The notes under the pieces are model-generated. The model did not search any database, was not told the DNA's origin, and saw only the letters and a list, made by a program, of their open reading frames with translations. From NCBI RefSeq assembly GCF_014697625.1, contig NZ_JACJSG010000007.1:62001-126000 (forward strand): a stretch of 64,000 nucleotides of DNA. Reading direction: 5' to 3'. This stretch comes from Anabaena azotica FACHB-119. Its GTDB lineage: Bacteria > Cyanobacteriota > Cyanobacteriia > Cyanobacteriales > Nostocaceae. Numbering within the stretch: position 1 is the stretch's first letter; each line of letters starts with the position of its first letter. Position numbers and translations under genes: made by a program. Shown here in pieces: positions 35,610 through 45,520 of this stretch.

Positions 35610-36770
35610 ATGAAATTAGTTTGCGCCCAAAGTGACCTCAGTTCCAACCTTTCCCTTGTCAGCCGTGCAGTACCATCACGACCGACTCATCCAGTGCTGG
35701 CTAATGTGCTGCTACAAGCTGATGCGGAAACTAATCAAGTCAGCTTAACAGGCTTTGACCTCAGCTTGGGTATCCGCACTAGCTTTAATGCTGACGTGTG
35801 GCAAGGAGGAGCGATCGCACTTCCTGCTAAATTATTGGTAGATATCACCTCACGTTTACCAGAGGGAGAAATCACCCTTGATGATGAATCAGCAACCGAT
35901 AGTACAACCGGAGAAGGTTTAATCGTTACACTCACACCCAAAACCGGACAGTACCAATTACGCGCAATGGGATCGGAAGATTTTCCCGAATTACCCCTGA
36001 TAGAAGATAACACAGCCATTTATCTCACAGCCACAGCCTTAATCGAAGGATTACGCGGTTCATTATTTGCTACCAGTGGAGACGAAACTAAACAAGTCCT
36101 CACAGGTGTACATCTCACAGTTAAACAAGACACCTTAGAATTTGCGGCTACAGATGGACATCGCCTAGCAGTAGTCGAAACCACCAACGAGCGTCCTTTG
36201 GAAGATAATGAGCAACAATTAGAGGTAACAGTACCAGCCAGAGCATTACGCGAACTAGAAAGGATGTTAGCCCATAATGCCGCCTCTGAAGAACCCATAG
36301 CATTATACTTAGACCAAGGTCAAGTTATATTTGCATGGCAAAATCAACGCTTAAGTAGCCGCACATTAGAAGGTCAATATCCAGCTTATCGTCAACTCAT
36401 TCCCCGCCAATTTGAGCGACAAGTAACAGTAGAAAGGCGGCAATTTTTAAGCACATTAGAAAGAATTGCTGTCCTAGCAGACCAAAAGAATAATATTGTT
36501 AAGTTAACAATTGATAGTGCTGCTCAAGAGCTTACCTTATCTTGTGAAGCTCAAGAAATGGGTAGTGGAAGAGAGTCAATGACGGCGGAAATTGCTGGGG
36601 AAGATATAGAAATTGCTTTTAACGTTAAGTATTTAATGGAAGGATTAAAAGCTTTACCATCTGCCGAAATTCAAATGCACATTAATCAAAACCTGAGTCC
36701 TGTAATTTTCACTCCACTGGGTGGTTTAAAAATGACTTATTTAGCAATGCCTGTGCAATTGAGAAGTTAA
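35610..36770 (+). CDS. dnaN: DNA polymerase III beta subunit (sliding clamp)
   Basis: 386 residues from the ATG at 35610, starting MKLVCAQSDLSSNLSLVSRAVPSRPTHPVLANVLL, the normal length and start for a cyanobacterial clamp. Three repeated clamp domains follow and the protein ends FTPLGGLKMTYLAMPVQLRS, the usual LxxPMxx-like pocket end. It forms a ring around DNA that tethers the replicative polymerase. The frame is open for 49 codons upstream through CTGCTCCCC repeats, which are not part of the protein. It lies downstream of dnaA and the DnaA boxes. Confidence 0.97.
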   Translation: MKLVCAQSDLSSNLSLVSRAVPSRPTHPVLANVLLQADAETNQVSLTGFDLSLGIRTSFNADVWQGGAIALPAKLLVDITSRLPEGEITLDDESATDSTTGEGLIVTLTPKTGQYQLRAMGSEDFPELPLIEDNTAIYLTATALIEGLRGSLFATSGDETKQVLTGVHLTVKQDTLEFAATDGHRLAVVETTNERPLEDNEQQLEVTVPARALRELERMLAHNAASEEPIALYLDQGQVIFAWQNQRLSSRTLEGQYPAYRQLIPRQFERQVTVERRQFLSTLERIAVLADQKNNIVKLTIDSAAQELTLSCEAQEMGSGRESMTAEIAGEDIEIAFNVKYLMEGLKALPSAEIQMHINQNLSPVIFTPLGGLKMTYLAMPVQLRS

Positions 36771-36856
36771 AATAGGGGATAGGGGACAGGGGACAGGGAT
36801 GAGGGAGTAACCCACCCCTAGCCCCTCCCAGGAGGGGAGAAAAACTAATGACTAAT

Positions 36857-37002
36857 CTGACTTTTTACAGGATCTAAAAGACCCCTCTCCAAACCTCTCC
36901 CCTACAAGGAGAGAGGCTTTAATTGCTCCCCCTTCCCTTGAAGGGAAGGGGGCTGGGGGGTTAGGTCTGTCGTTAACTTTTCCACATGACGTGAAAAGTC
37001 AG
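36857..37002. repeat. MITE-like repeat, family 5
   Basis: 146 bp, the same length as the copy inside the metalloprotease gene, with ends CTGACTTTTTAC and GTGAAAAGTCAG and the same CTCTCC hairpins. It is followed by GTGACTAATGACTAATG heptamers up to the next gene. Confidence 0.85.
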
Positions 37003-37039
37003 GTGACTAATGACTAATGACTAATGACTAATGACTAAA

Positions 37040-37981
37040 TTAAGATAATCGAGGGTCAAGCGCATCTCGTAAACCATCGCCTATATAGTTAATACTCAGC
37101 ACAGTGAGAAATATCGCCGTACCGGGGAAAATTACCATGTAGGGCGCAAACTCCAAAAAATTCTGTGCATCGTAAAGCATCCTTCCCCAAGTTGGGACAT
37201 CAGGGGGAAAACCTAGACCAAAAAAGCTGAGTGTAGATTCTGTAATAATAGCGGTACTGACAGAAAGAGTCGCTGCTACCAATACCGGACTGATAACATT
37301 GGGTAAAATATGAATCCAAATTAACCGCTTGGGGGAAGCACCAAGGGCGCGGGCGGCGGTGACAAATTCTTGTTCGCGCACCGTTAAAAACCCAGCCCTG
37401 ACTAACCTAGCTACAGACATCCAATTGAGTCCGCCAATAACTAGGACGATTAAGACAAATATACCTAACTCTGGGCCGGCGATCGCTTTAATTGCATCCC
37501 GAAATAAAAATATCACCAATAACAATAATGGTAGACGCGGTAAAGCCAAACACAAATCAGTCAACCGCATTAATAGCATATCCAACCAACCGCCATAAAA
37601 TCCTGAAAATGCGCCGATAACTATCCCCAAAGTTATCGCCACCAACATGGAAAACACACCGACAGCAATTGATATTCTGCCACCATACAATACCCTGGCT
37701 AAGATATCTTGTCCTAAATCATTAGTGCCAAATGGATGTTCCCAACTGGGGGGAAGGGTAGACTTAGCAAAATCAATTTTATTAATGGGAACAGAGTAAA
37801 GCCAAGGCCCAAACACCACAATCAAAATGATCAACAGTAATATTACAGCACCCAGCATAGCCTGACGATTACCGCGAAACTTACGCCACGCCTCTTGAGT
37901 CAGGCTTTCTTGTTGTGCGATCGCACTTGTGGTTGATAATGGAGTTATTGGTAAATTCAGTTTAAACCATCTTTTCAACAT
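37040..37981 (-). CDS. ABC transporter permease, DppC/OppC family
   Basis: 313 residues, six membrane segments. An N-terminal extension (LTQEAWRKFRGNRQAMLGAVILLLIILIVVFGPWL) is followed by the periplasmic signature HPFGTNDLGQDILARVLYGGRISI and the EAA loop EFVTAARALGASPKRLIWIHILPN. It is the second permease of a peptide- or nickel-type importer, forming a pair with the DppB-like permease encoded just upstream at 38176-39138. No solute-binding protein or ATPase gene is adjacent, so the remaining subunits must be encoded elsewhere, as is common in cyanobacteria. The substrate is unknown. Confidence 0.92.
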   Translation of the reverse strand: MLKRWFKLNLPITPLSTTSAIAQQESLTQEAWRKFRGNRQAMLGAVILLLIILIVVFGPWLYSVPINKIDFAKSTLPPSWEHPFGTNDLGQDILARVLYGGRISIAVGVFSMLVAITLGIVIGAFSGFYGGWLDMLLMRLTDLCLALPRLPLLLLVIFLFRDAIKAIAGPELGIFVLIVLVIGGLNWMSVARLVRAGFLTVREQEFVTAARALGASPKRLIWIHILPNVISPVLVAATLSVSTAIITESTLSFFGLGFPPDVPTWGRMLYDAQNFLEFAPYMVIFPGTAIFLTVLSINYIGDGLRDALDPRLS

Positions 37982-38066
37982 ATTTCTAAAAAAATAATTT
38001 GTTTGTAGTAATGACTTTAGTCCTTATGTCCTTAGCACTAAAAGCATCGCCTACCGTATCATGATT

Positions 38067-38160
38067 TTGGTGGGCAGTGCAGCGCCCTACTTTTTAACAT
38101 AATCCAGGGTACAGTCTTATCATGGTTGTGGTGGGCAATGCAGCGCCCTACAAATACTTA
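38067..38160. repeat. Paired GTGGGCAGTGCAGCGCCCTAC repeats
   Basis: Two copies of a short repeat with core GGTGGGCA(G/A)TGCAGCGCCCTAC lie between the two permease genes. Single copies occur near 26119 and, inverted, near 48018 and 59273. It may add local secondary structure between the permease cistrons. Confidence 0.75.
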
Positions 38161-38175
38161 ATTCGTAATTAATAG

Positions 38176-39138
38176 CTACCTTGTATATTTAACACGGGGG
38201 TCTAATAAACCATAGAGAATATCTGCAACTAAGTTAAATATCACAATTAATATTGCATATATAAAAGTAATTGCCATCACAACAGGCGTATCATTTTTAT
38301 AAATAGAGTCAATTAATAAAGCCCCAATCCCCGGAACTCGAAAAACTTTTTCTGTCACCAAAGCACCTGTAAACACGCTAGGAATATCCAAGGCTATCAA
38401 CGTCACTACGGGAATTAAAGCATTCCTTAAAATATGTCTGATAATCACTACAAATTTGGGTAAACCTTTCGCATAAGCAGTACGGACATAATCTTGATGA
38501 ATATTTTCCAAAATTTCTGAACGCACAAAGCGCATTAACATTGCTGCTTGCCAAAGTGCTAACACAGAAATTGGCATAATAGACTGTTGGATTTGGGCGA
38601 TGAAACTCTGCCAGTCTTTTACTTGTAATGTACTATTATAAATAAAGGGCAGCCATTTTAACTGTATACTAAAAATAATAATAAATAGTAAACCTGTAAA
38701 GAAAGGTGGGAGAGAAAACCCAAAAAATACTAAAGTAGTTAAAACTTGATCAATAACTGTATTGCGTTTCAGGGCAGAAATCACTCCTAATGGAATAGCC
38801 AGCAATGCACCTAGTAAATAAGCAGCACCAACTACCCATAATGTTGTGGGTAAACGTTGCCAAATTAAGTCGATTACAGGACTACGACTAGTGAAAGAAT
38901 AGCCCATGTCGCCACGTACAAAAGCTATCACCCATTTAAAATAGCGAATGTGAATTGGTTGGTCTAATCCCAAAGACCTTTTGATATTTTCCCGCACCTC
39001 TGCTGTTATGGAAGGATTGAGCGCAAATTCCCCCATTGGATCACCGGGTGCTAAGGCTAAAATGGTGAATATAACTAGACTAATTGCGATTAGTGTAGGA
39101 ATAGCGACTAGTAGACGATTGATTAAGTATTTACTCAT
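38176..39138 (-). CDS. ABC transporter permease, DppB/OppB family
   Basis: 320 residues with six membrane segments. It starts MSKYLINRLLVAIPTLIAISLVIFTILALAPGDP, the family opening, and contains RSRSP-like TSRSPVIDLIWQRLPTTL, the EAA-type DYVRTAYAKGLPKFVVIIRHILRNALIPVVT and the end YGLLDPRVKY. It pairs with the DppC-like permease 195 bp downstream. It imports peptides, nickel or a related solute; the substrate is not evident. The ATG is at 39138. Confidence 0.92.
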   Translation of the reverse strand: MSKYLINRLLVAIPTLIAISLVIFTILALAPGDPMGEFALNPSITAEVRENIKRSLGLDQPIHIRYFKWVIAFVRGDMGYSFTSRSPVIDLIWQRLPTTLWVVGAAYLLGALLAIPLGVISALKRNTVIDQVLTTLVFFGFSLPPFFTGLLFIIIFSIQLKWLPFIYNSTLQVKDWQSFIAQIQQSIMPISVLALWQAAMLMRFVRSEILENIHQDYVRTAYAKGLPKFVVIIRHILRNALIPVVTLIALDIPSVFTGALVTEKVFRVPGIGALLIDSIYKNDTPVVMAITFIYAILIVIFNLVADILYGLLDPRVKYTR

Positions 39139-39440
39139 TCTTGATGCACAGACTGTCTTACCTATTGACTAATTAAACACAAGTTTAGTCGGTAAGTTGC
39201 TGAACAGATAGCATCGAAGATCCAAAAAATTTACTTTTAGGACTTACGCAAGCTTGAGGGTGTTGTAAATGCTTGGCTTGAGAAAATAACATGAATTAAG
39301 AATTACGCCAGGGTAAGCCCAGGCGCAGGTGGTTAAAAATTACTAACTAATACCAATTTGAAAAAAGAATGCGACAGATATGTTGGTAGGGCGCACATCT
39401 GTGCATTGGTGTCAACTTAAGCCAGGGCGAACGTAATTCG

Positions 39441-39585
39441 ACGTGAGTTCGACAAGCGTTGTTTTGACCTCTCCCCCAACCCCTCTCCTACCAGGAGAGG
39501 GGAGTAAGAGGGTGAGGTTTTCGTTTCTCCTCCCTCTCCTCGTAGGAGAGGGAGGTTGGGAGGGAGAGGTTCATAGAACTCACGT
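39441..39585. repeat. MITE-like repeat, family 3, four bases from the sodA stop
   Basis: The ends are ACGTGAGTTCGAC and GAACTCACGT, with two CTCTCC/GGAGAG hairpins. It ends at 39585 and the sodA stop codon is at 39590-39592. The stem-loops could end the sodA transcript. The rest of 39139-39440 holds an AGGACTTACGC end near 39239 and a GGGCGCACATCTGTGC tract, with no gene. Confidence 0.82.
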
Positions 39586-39589
39586 TAAT

Positions 39590-40387
39590 TTACCTTGAGG
39601 CTTGAGCGCGTTTGTTAATTTCTGCCCAGTTGACTACATTCCACCAGTTATTTAGGTAGTCAGCACGGCGATTTTGATATCTTAGATAATAGGCGTGTTC
39701 CCAGACATCATTGCCTAAAATTGGGTATGAGCCTTCCATGATGGGATTATCTTGATTGGGGGTGGTGACTATTTGCAACTGTTTTTGCGGGTTACGGACT
39801 AACCAAACCCAACCACTACCAAAGCGATCGCCCCCAGCTTGGTTAAACTGTTTCTGAAATGCTTCAAAACTACCAAAAGTTTTGTTGATTTCTTGGGCAA
39901 TTTCTCCGGTTGGTTGTCCCCCACCATTAGGACTCATAATTTGCCAGAACATTGTATGGTTGAGGTGTCCGCCAGCATTGTTACGTACTTTTGTGCGAAT
40001 ATCTTCAGGGACGCTCTTTAAGTCACGCAATAAAGCCTCTACACTTTTGTTTTGCAGTTCTTTATGCTTTTGTAAAGCATTGTTGAGATTGTTAACATAA
40101 GCGGCGTGGTGCTTATCATGATGCAGCTTCATCGTTTCTGCGTCGATCGCTTTCTCTAGGGCGTTATAAGCGTAAGGTAATGGTGGTAACTTGGCGGGTG
40201 TTGTCAGTTGACGATCAACAAAAGCTATGGGGCTTGTATCTGTTGCAGATGTAGTCGTTTCTACAGGGGTGGCTACAGTATCTTGCTGCGGCTGTGCAAT
40301 ACCTTCAGGTTGACAGCCATAGAAGGTAGCTATCAATATAACGCCTGTACAAAAGCCAAGAAATTTTTGCCACAGAGATAATTTCAT
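39590..40387 (-). CDS. sodA: Superoxide dismutase (Mn type), membrane-anchored or exported
   Basis: 265 residues. The N-terminus is hydrophobic and ends in FYGC ([16 protein letters not shown]), a possible lipoprotein signal or anchor, then a 40-residue Gln/Thr/Pro-rich linker. The Fe/Mn-SOD domain starts at [32 protein letters not shown] with metal ligands in HH..HH, NHTMFW, and [29 protein letters not shown] and the Gln of PNQDNPIM fit manganese rather than iron. It converts superoxide to peroxide and oxygen at the membrane. Anabaena is known to have a membrane-bound SodA of this layout. The ATG is at 40387. Confidence 0.93.
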   Translation of the reverse strand: MKLSLWQKFLGFCTGVILIATFYGCQPEGIAQPQQDTVATPVETTTSATDTSPIAFVDRQLTTPAKLPPLPYAYNALEKAIDAETMKLHHDKHHAAYVNNLNNALQKHKELQNKSVEALLRDLKSVPEDIRTKVRNNAGGHLNHTMFWQIMSPNGGGQPTGEIAQEINKTFGSFEAFQKQFNQAGGDRFGSGWVWLVRNPQKQLQIVTTPNQDNPIMEGSYPILGNDVWEHAYYLRYQNRRADYLNNWWNVVNWAEINKRAQASR

Positions 40388-40702
40388 TGCATTTCCTCTT
40401 ACTTATACTCACATTCAGGTATAATCGGCTCTATTTGTTTAATCGATGCCAAAACTCCTCAATAGCAGCGAATTGATAATTGTCAGAGACATGGAACCTG
40501 ATCACCACTGCATACACCGTAGCGTAGCCAGCAGCTAAGACAAAGCAAATAGTACAGAACTTTCAGGTGCGATCGCAATGACGAAATTTTATGAAGTCTT
40601 TTGGATGAGGATGTGCCAGATATTCAAAGAAAGTCAAGAAATGGGATAATTGCCCTGAAGAGAGGACAATTTCCCCCTTCCCCTTTCCCCTTCCCCTTCC
40701 CC

Positions 40703-41485
40703 ATGACCAAAAAAGCGATCGCAATATTTGATATAGATGGAGTTGTCCGTGATGTTGGCGGTTCATATCGTCGAGCGCTGGCGGATACGGTAGAGTACTT
40801 TACAAACAACGCCTATCGTCCAACTTCCCTAGAAATTGACCAGCTAAAATCCGAAGGTATTTGGAATAACGATTGGGAAGCATCTCAAGAATTAATTTAT
40901 CGCTACTTTGCAGCTCAAGGAAAATCTCGTGAACAACTGCAACTAGATTACAACACCATAGTTGCCTTTTTTCAATCGCGTTACCGAGGCCCAGATCCTG
41001 AAAATTGGACAGGATATATCTGTGATGAACCGTTATTATTACAACCAAGTTATTTAGAACAACTCACCCAAGCTGGTATCGCTTGGGGATTTTTTAGTGG
41101 TGCTACTAGTGGATCTGCTAACTATGTTTTGCAGAAACGCTTGGGTTTACAGTCTCCCGTACTCATTGCAATGGAGGACGCACCAGGTAAACCAGACCCC
41201 ACAGGGCTATTTGCGGCTGTCACTAAGTTAGAGAAGGGGTTAGAAGAATCTGTAGTTATCTACGTTGGGGATACAGTAGCAGATATGTACACAGTCACAA
41301 AAGCTAGAGAAATTCAGCCGCACCGTACATGGATTGGTGTAGGTATTTTACCACCTCATGTGCAAGAAACAGCCCAACGTCGAGATGCTTATGCCCAATC
41401 TCTCATAGATGCAGGTGCAGCAGTAGTTTTGAGTAATGTTGAACAGTTAAATCCAGAGCAAATACAAAGTTTATTCCAGGGGTAG
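40703..41485 (+). CDS. HAD-superfamily hydrolase (TIGR01548 type)
   Basis: 260 residues from the ATG at 40703, which is the natural start because it lies just before MTKKAIAIFDIDGVVRDVGGSYRRA. The frame is open for 34 further codons through a CCCCTTTCCC run that is not coding. Motif I is DIDGVVRD with the nucleophile Asp; motif II is FFSGATSGS; motif III and IV are in APGKPDPTGLF and VIYVGDTVADMYTV. I recall this layout from a HAD subfamily (TIGR01548) of cyanobacteria and archaea. It is a predicted small-molecule phosphatase, substrate unknown. There is no clear operon. Confidence 0.86.
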   Translation: MTKKAIAIFDIDGVVRDVGGSYRRALADTVEYFTNNAYRPTSLEIDQLKSEGIWNNDWEASQELIYRYFAAQGKSREQLQLDYNTIVAFFQSRYRGPDPENWTGYICDEPLLLQPSYLEQLTQAGIAWGFFSGATSGSANYVLQKRLGLQSPVLIAMEDAPGKPDPTGLFAAVTKLEKGLEESVVIYVGDTVADMYTVTKAREIQPHRTWIGVGILPPHVQETAQRRDAYAQSLIDAGAAVVLSNVEQLNPEQIQSLFQG

Positions 41486-41796
41486 AGGCTAGAGGCTAGG
41501 GCTTGTTTTCAAACTATTACAGATTCATCTGCGTTCATCTGCGTTCAATTATTTTTTCTGTACCTCACTGACTTGAAAACCGCTATAAGCTCAACTTCAT
41601 AGAGAAATGGTATTATATCATGTCAGCTTAAATACTTATCATATATTGGGGGCTGGTAATAGGTAATCGGTAATCGGTAATGGCTCACAACAATTACCTA
41701 TTAGCTATTACCAATTACCGACAAAAACAACCATATTATAAGTAATTAGCCGAACTTGATATTAGTATCAAGAGTTTTTTAATGACAAAAAATAAA

Positions 41797-41822
41797 ATAC
41801 CCGACTTCGCAAAATCGGGTAT
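41797..41822 (-). terminator. Rho-independent terminator of the suf operon
   Basis: ATACCCGA and TCGGGTAT form an 8-bp stem with a ten-base loop. On the minus strand the stem is followed by a T-rich run (ATTTTATTTTTTG). It lies 24 bp past the sufS stop. In the rest of the 41486-41845 gap I see only GGTAATCGGTAAT-type repeats and no gene. Confidence 0.75.
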
Positions 41823-41845
41823 CTCTAACTAATATTTGAATATAT

Positions 41846-43108
41846 TTAGCCAAATACGTTGGCGAAAAATTCCAGAGTTTCCTTGAGTGCTTTGATGAAA
41901 ACATCAATTTCCTCGCGGGTGTTGTAGAAAGAGAGGCTGGCGCGGGCGGTGGCGGCTAAACCTAAGTGACGGTGTAATGGTTGTGTGCAATGATGTCCTG
42001 AACGGATGGCTACGCCTTCTTGATCTAATAATGTAGATAAGTCGTTGGCGTGGACTCCGGCGGCGGTAAATGTCGCTAAAGCGGCTCTACCTTCTCCGTT
42101 AGCGTCGGGTTTGGGGCCGTAGAGGTTAATTTGGGGTATTTGTGCTAATTGTTGCCACAAATAGGCTGTTAATTCGGCTTCATAGGCATGAATTTTATCC
42201 ATACCTATATTCGTAAGATAATCTACTGCTGCACCAAGAGCGATCGCTTCCCCAATTGCAGGTGTACCAGCTTCAAATTTATGGGGTAATTCGGCATAAG
42301 TAGAATGATCTAAATATACCTCGGCAATCATTTCCCCACCACCAAAAAATGGCGGCATTGCTTCTAATAATTCCAGCTTGCCATACAAGAAACCTATGCC
42401 TGTAGGAGCGCACATTTTATGTCCCGATGCTACTAACCAGTCACAGCCAATTTGCTGGACATCGACAGGCATATGGGGAACACTTTGACAAGCATCAACT
42501 AAGAATTTCGCGCCGTATCTGTGAGCAATTTCCGCAATCTCTGCCACTGGATTTATACAACCCAATGTGTTAGAAACATGAACTATAGAAACTAATTTAG
42601 TTTTTTCGGAAATCAGTTGTTTAAACTGTTCTAAATCGAAGGTTTGTTCTGGTGTCAGTTCCACATATTTGAGAACTGCGCCTGTTTTTTGGGCGACAAA
42701 TTGCCAAGGAACAATATTACTGTGGTGTTCCATCACCGACAAAATAATTTCATCGCCTGCTTTTAAATTGTTCATCCCCCAGCTATAAGCAACTAAGTTA
42801 ATGGCTTCGCTGGCGTTGCGGGTGTAAACAATTTCTTGACGGGAGGCGGCGTTGATAAATTTAGCAATTTTATCCCTTGCGCCTTCATAAGCGTCGGTGG
42901 CTTTGGCGCTGAGGGTGTGAGCGCCACGATGCACGTTAGCGTTATATTGCTCGTAATAATCCTTGAGGGTATTTAATACGAACAGGGGTTTTTGTGATGT
43001 GGCGGCGTTGTCTAGGTAGACTAGGGTTTTGTCGTTGACTTCCTGATGTAAGAGGGGGAAGTCAGCGCGGACTTTATCTGCAAGGGTTTTGGTAGGAGTG
43101 TAAGTCAT
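41846..43108 (-). CDS. sufS: Cysteine desulfurase SufS
   Basis: 420 residues, a PLP-dependent group II cysteine desulfurase. The PLP lysine is K231 in [13 protein letters not shown] and the catalytic Cys is C374 in [11 protein letters not shown], the short SufS-type loop rather than the extended NifS/IscS one. NAATSQKP and [19 protein letters not shown] are typical. It supplies sulfur to the SufBCD scaffold. It is the last gene of the operon, 34 bp after sufD; that gap contains GTCATTA heptamers. The ATG is at 43108. Confidence 0.97.
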   Translation of the reverse strand: MTYTPTKTLADKVRADFPLLHQEVNDKTLVYLDNAATSQKPLFVLNTLKDYYEQYNANVHRGAHTLSAKATDAYEGARDKIAKFINAASRQEIVYTRNASEAINLVAYSWGMNNLKAGDEIILSVMEHHSNIVPWQFVAQKTGAVLKYVELTPEQTFDLEQFKQLISEKTKLVSIVHVSNTLGCINPVAEIAEIAHRYGAKFLVDACQSVPHMPVDVQQIGCDWLVASGHKMCAPTGIGFLYGKLELLEAMPPFFGGGEMIAEVYLDHSTYAELPHKFEAGTPAIGEAIALGAAVDYLTNIGMDKIHAYEAELTAYLWQQLAQIPQINLYGPKPDANGEGRAALATFTAAGVHANDLSTLLDQEGVAIRSGHHCTQPLHRHLGLAATARASLSFYNTREEIDVFIKALKETLEFFANVFG

Positions 43109-43142
43109 TTTTTGTTAGTCATTAGTCATTAGTCATTAGTCA

Positions 43143-44498
43143 TTAGTCATTGGTTAGAGACTTGTAACTGGTGACTGTGTTTAGGAGTTTGTCTCGCAAG
43201 GAGGGGATGGGTATTTGGTTGATAATTTCGGCGGCGAAGGCGTTAACTAGTAACTTGCGTGCGTCGTTGCTGTCAATGCCTCGGCTTTGCAGGTAGAATA
43301 TTTCATCGTCTTCTAACTGGCTGACTGTTGCACCGTGGGCGCATTTGACGTTATCGGCGGTTATTTCTAGTTGGGGTTTGGTGTCTACTCTGGCTTTGGA
43401 TGATAGCAGTAGGTTCCGGTTTAACTGGGCGGCGTTGGTTAGCTGTGCTGGTTTGGGGACGAAAACTTTACCGTTGAAGACTGCGTGAGCGCGATCGCCT
43501 ACAATACATTTATGCAGTTGGTTGCTTGTACCATAGGGATGATTGAGAGCGATCGCACTGTGAGTATCCGCCAATTGATTACCAGCTATCATTGTCAAAC
43601 CGTTGAGGCTGGTTTCGGTTTGTTCGCCAGTCTGCAAAACCTCTAAATTATGGCGGGATATCTTTCCACCCAAGCTGAGGGCGTGACAAGTATAACGGCT
43701 GTAACGGGCTTGAGTTACCGCAGTTTTGCCGATATGGAAAGCGACTTTACTCTCCCTCTCAACTCTAGTGTGAACTACTTGGGCATTGTCGGCGATCGCA
43801 ATTTCCGTAACCGCGTTGGTAAGGTAAACCCCCTCTGCTGGGGTGACAAACTCTTCAATTACACTCACCTGAGAACCGCTTTCCGCCACCACCAAAGCGC
43901 GGGGTTGGGAAATTGTCGCCTTCTCACCAGCCACAGAGATAAATAATAGATGTATTGGTGTTTCCACGATGACATTCTTCGCCACCAACACCACCGCCAC
44001 ATCAGAAATACCAGCCGTATTCAAGGCGGTGAATACTTCTAAAGCACCTTCAGATTGTGCTAAATATTTTTGTACAAGCTCTTGCTCGGTGCTGGGTAAG
44101 GTTGATAAATTACCAACAACTACACCGTTAGGTAAATCTGCAACTACTGATAACTCAGGCGCATATACCCCATTCACCAACACCAAACGACTATTAACGG
44201 CTTCCGACAAACTCAGCGCGGAAACATCAACTGGTTGTACTTTCCCAACCTGAAATTCTACCTTCCGCAACTCAGATAAATCAGTAAACCGCCATTCCTC
44301 CTCACGAGTAGTAGGAATAACTGAATGACGTACCCAATTTTTGGCGCTGTCGCGTACTTCCTGTAACCAACCTTCCGTAGGTGGTACTGTTACTTGATTT
44401 AACAAACCCAACAGATAAGCATCCCTATCTAACAAAGCCGATGTCAAATTCACCGCTTCTGAATTAGCAATTGCACTAGGAGAAACTTGTATCGTCAT
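43143..44498 (-). CDS. sufD: Fe-S assembly protein SufD
   Basis: 451 residues of the SufBD beta-helix family, with the SufD-type middle (AFHIGKTAVTQARYSRYTCHALSLGGKISRHNLEVLQTGEQTE) and the end TKPQLEITADNVKCAHGATVSQLEDDEIFYLQSRGI. It pairs with SufB to form the Fe-S scaffold with SufC. The start codon ATG overlaps the sufC stop by one base (TAATG on the minus strand), indicating coupled translation. Confidence 0.96.
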   Translation of the reverse strand: MTIQVSPSAIANSEAVNLTSALLDRDAYLLGLLNQVTVPPTEGWLQEVRDSAKNWVRHSVIPTTREEEWRFTDLSELRKVEFQVGKVQPVDVSALSLSEAVNSRLVLVNGVYAPELSVVADLPNGVVVGNLSTLPSTEQELVQKYLAQSEGALEVFTALNTAGISDVAVVLVAKNVIVETPIHLLFISVAGEKATISQPRALVVAESGSQVSVIEEFVTPAEGVYLTNAVTEIAIADNAQVVHTRVERESKVAFHIGKTAVTQARYSRYTCHALSLGGKISRHNLEVLQTGEQTETSLNGLTMIAGNQLADTHSAIALNHPYGTSNQLHKCIVGDRAHAVFNGKVFVPKPAQLTNAAQLNRNLLLSSKARVDTKPQLEITADNVKCAHGATVSQLEDDEIFYLQSRGIDSNDARKLLVNAFAAEIINQIPIPSLRDKLLNTVTSYKSLTND

Positions 44499-45286
44499 TA
44501 CACACCCACCTCTACAGCAGTTTCTTCTAGCAGCCAGTCATAACCGCGAGACTCTAATTCCAACGCCAATTCCTTACCACCACTTCTAATTATCTGTCCC
44601 CGCGCCATCACATGGACAAAATCAGGGATAATATAATCGAGTAACCGTTGGTAGTGAGTAATCATAATTGTGGCATTGTCCGCGCTGGTGAGTTGATTCA
44701 CACCATGAGCCACAATTTTCAACGCATCAATATCTAAACCAGAGTCAGTCTCATCCAAAATTGCCAACTTCGGTTCTAGCAGCGCCATTTGCAGAATCTC
44801 ATTGCGCTTCTTCTCACCACCAGAAAACCCTTCATTCACACTCCGGTTGAGGAAAGCCGGGTTCATCTTCACCACATCCAACTTTTCCTCAATCAAATCA
44901 TCAAAATCAAAAGTATCAATTTCTTCCAACCCTTGCGCCTTGCGACGAGAATTATACGCCACCCGCAAGAAATCTAAATTACTTACCCCAGGAATTTCCA
45001 AAGGATACTGGAAAGCCAAAAACACACCAGCCCTCGCCCGTTCCTCTGGTTCCAACTCCAGCAAATTCTGTCCTTGAAAAATTATCTCCCCACCAGTCAC
45101 AGTATAAGCAGGATGTCCCGCCAACACCTTAGAAAAAGTACTCTTCCCAGAACCATTCGGCCCCATAATCGCATGGATTTCACCATAACGCACCTCAAGA
45201 TTCACACCCTTGAGAATAGGAGTACCATCAACTTCAGCCGTCAAATCTCTCACTGACAGCACAATTTCACTATTTTCAATAATCAT
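44498..45286 (-). CDS. sufC: Fe-S assembly ATPase SufC
   Basis: 262 residues from the ATG at 45286 ([25 protein letters not shown]). ABC-type ATPase: Walker [12 protein letters not shown], signature [14 protein letters not shown], Walker [13 protein letters not shown], switch His in [11 protein letters not shown] non-membrane ABC protein that powers cluster assembly on SufB-SufD. The frame runs open for 20 codons further upstream into the end of a family 2 repeat; that part is not coding. 234 bp separate it from sufB, most of it the repeat. Confidence 0.97.
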   Translation of the reverse strand: MIIENSEIVLSVRDLTAEVDGTPILKGVNLEVRYGEIHAIMGPNGSGKSTFSKVLAGHPAYTVTGGEIIFQGQNLLELEPEERARAGVFLAFQYPLEIPGVSNLDFLRVAYNSRRKAQGLEEIDTFDFDDLIEEKLDVVKMNPAFLNRSVNEGFSGGEKKRNEILQMALLEPKLAILDETDSGLDIDALKIVAHGVNQLTSADNATIMITHYQRLLDYIIPDFVHVMARGQIIRSGGKELALELESRGYDWLLEETAVEVGV

Positions 45287-45300
45287 GTTCTCTCTCTCTT

Positions 45301-45419
45301 CTCTCTTTGGCGTTGCTGATTGAAAATATGAATTTGTCTCACGCAAAGGCGCAAAGTAACAAAGAAAAATAAGGGCTAATTCGATGTTTCATATTCTAAT
45401 TCAGCAATGCCCTGTCTCT
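45301..45419. repeat. MITE-like repeat, family 2, inside the suf operon
   Basis: The element 45309-45411 starts GGCGTTGCTGATT and ends AATTCAGCAATGCC, in the opposite orientation to the copies at 2836 and 25873. The flanking 8-mers CTCTCTTT and CTGTCTCT match at six of eight positions, a decayed target duplication. It lies between sufB and sufC, just upstream of the sufC start. Confidence 0.82.
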
Positions 45420-45439
45420 TCTCTGCGAACCTCTGTCTT

Positions 45440-45481
45440 GAAAAGTTTCCTACGGAGGGAAACCCTCCTACAGAACTTTTC
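45440..45481. repeat. Small GAAAAGT...ACTTTTC palindrome
   Basis: A 42-bp near-perfect palindrome: GAAAAGTTTCC, then GGAGGG/CCCTCC, ending GAACTTTTC. A related palindrome with different inner arms (GCCGG/CCGGC) is inserted in the family 3 repeat at 59368-59407. Here it sits between sufB and the family 2 repeat. Confidence 0.75.
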
Positions 45482-45520
45482 GCTGCGCGAACTCCGCGCC
45501 CCTCTGCGTTTAAAAAGGCA

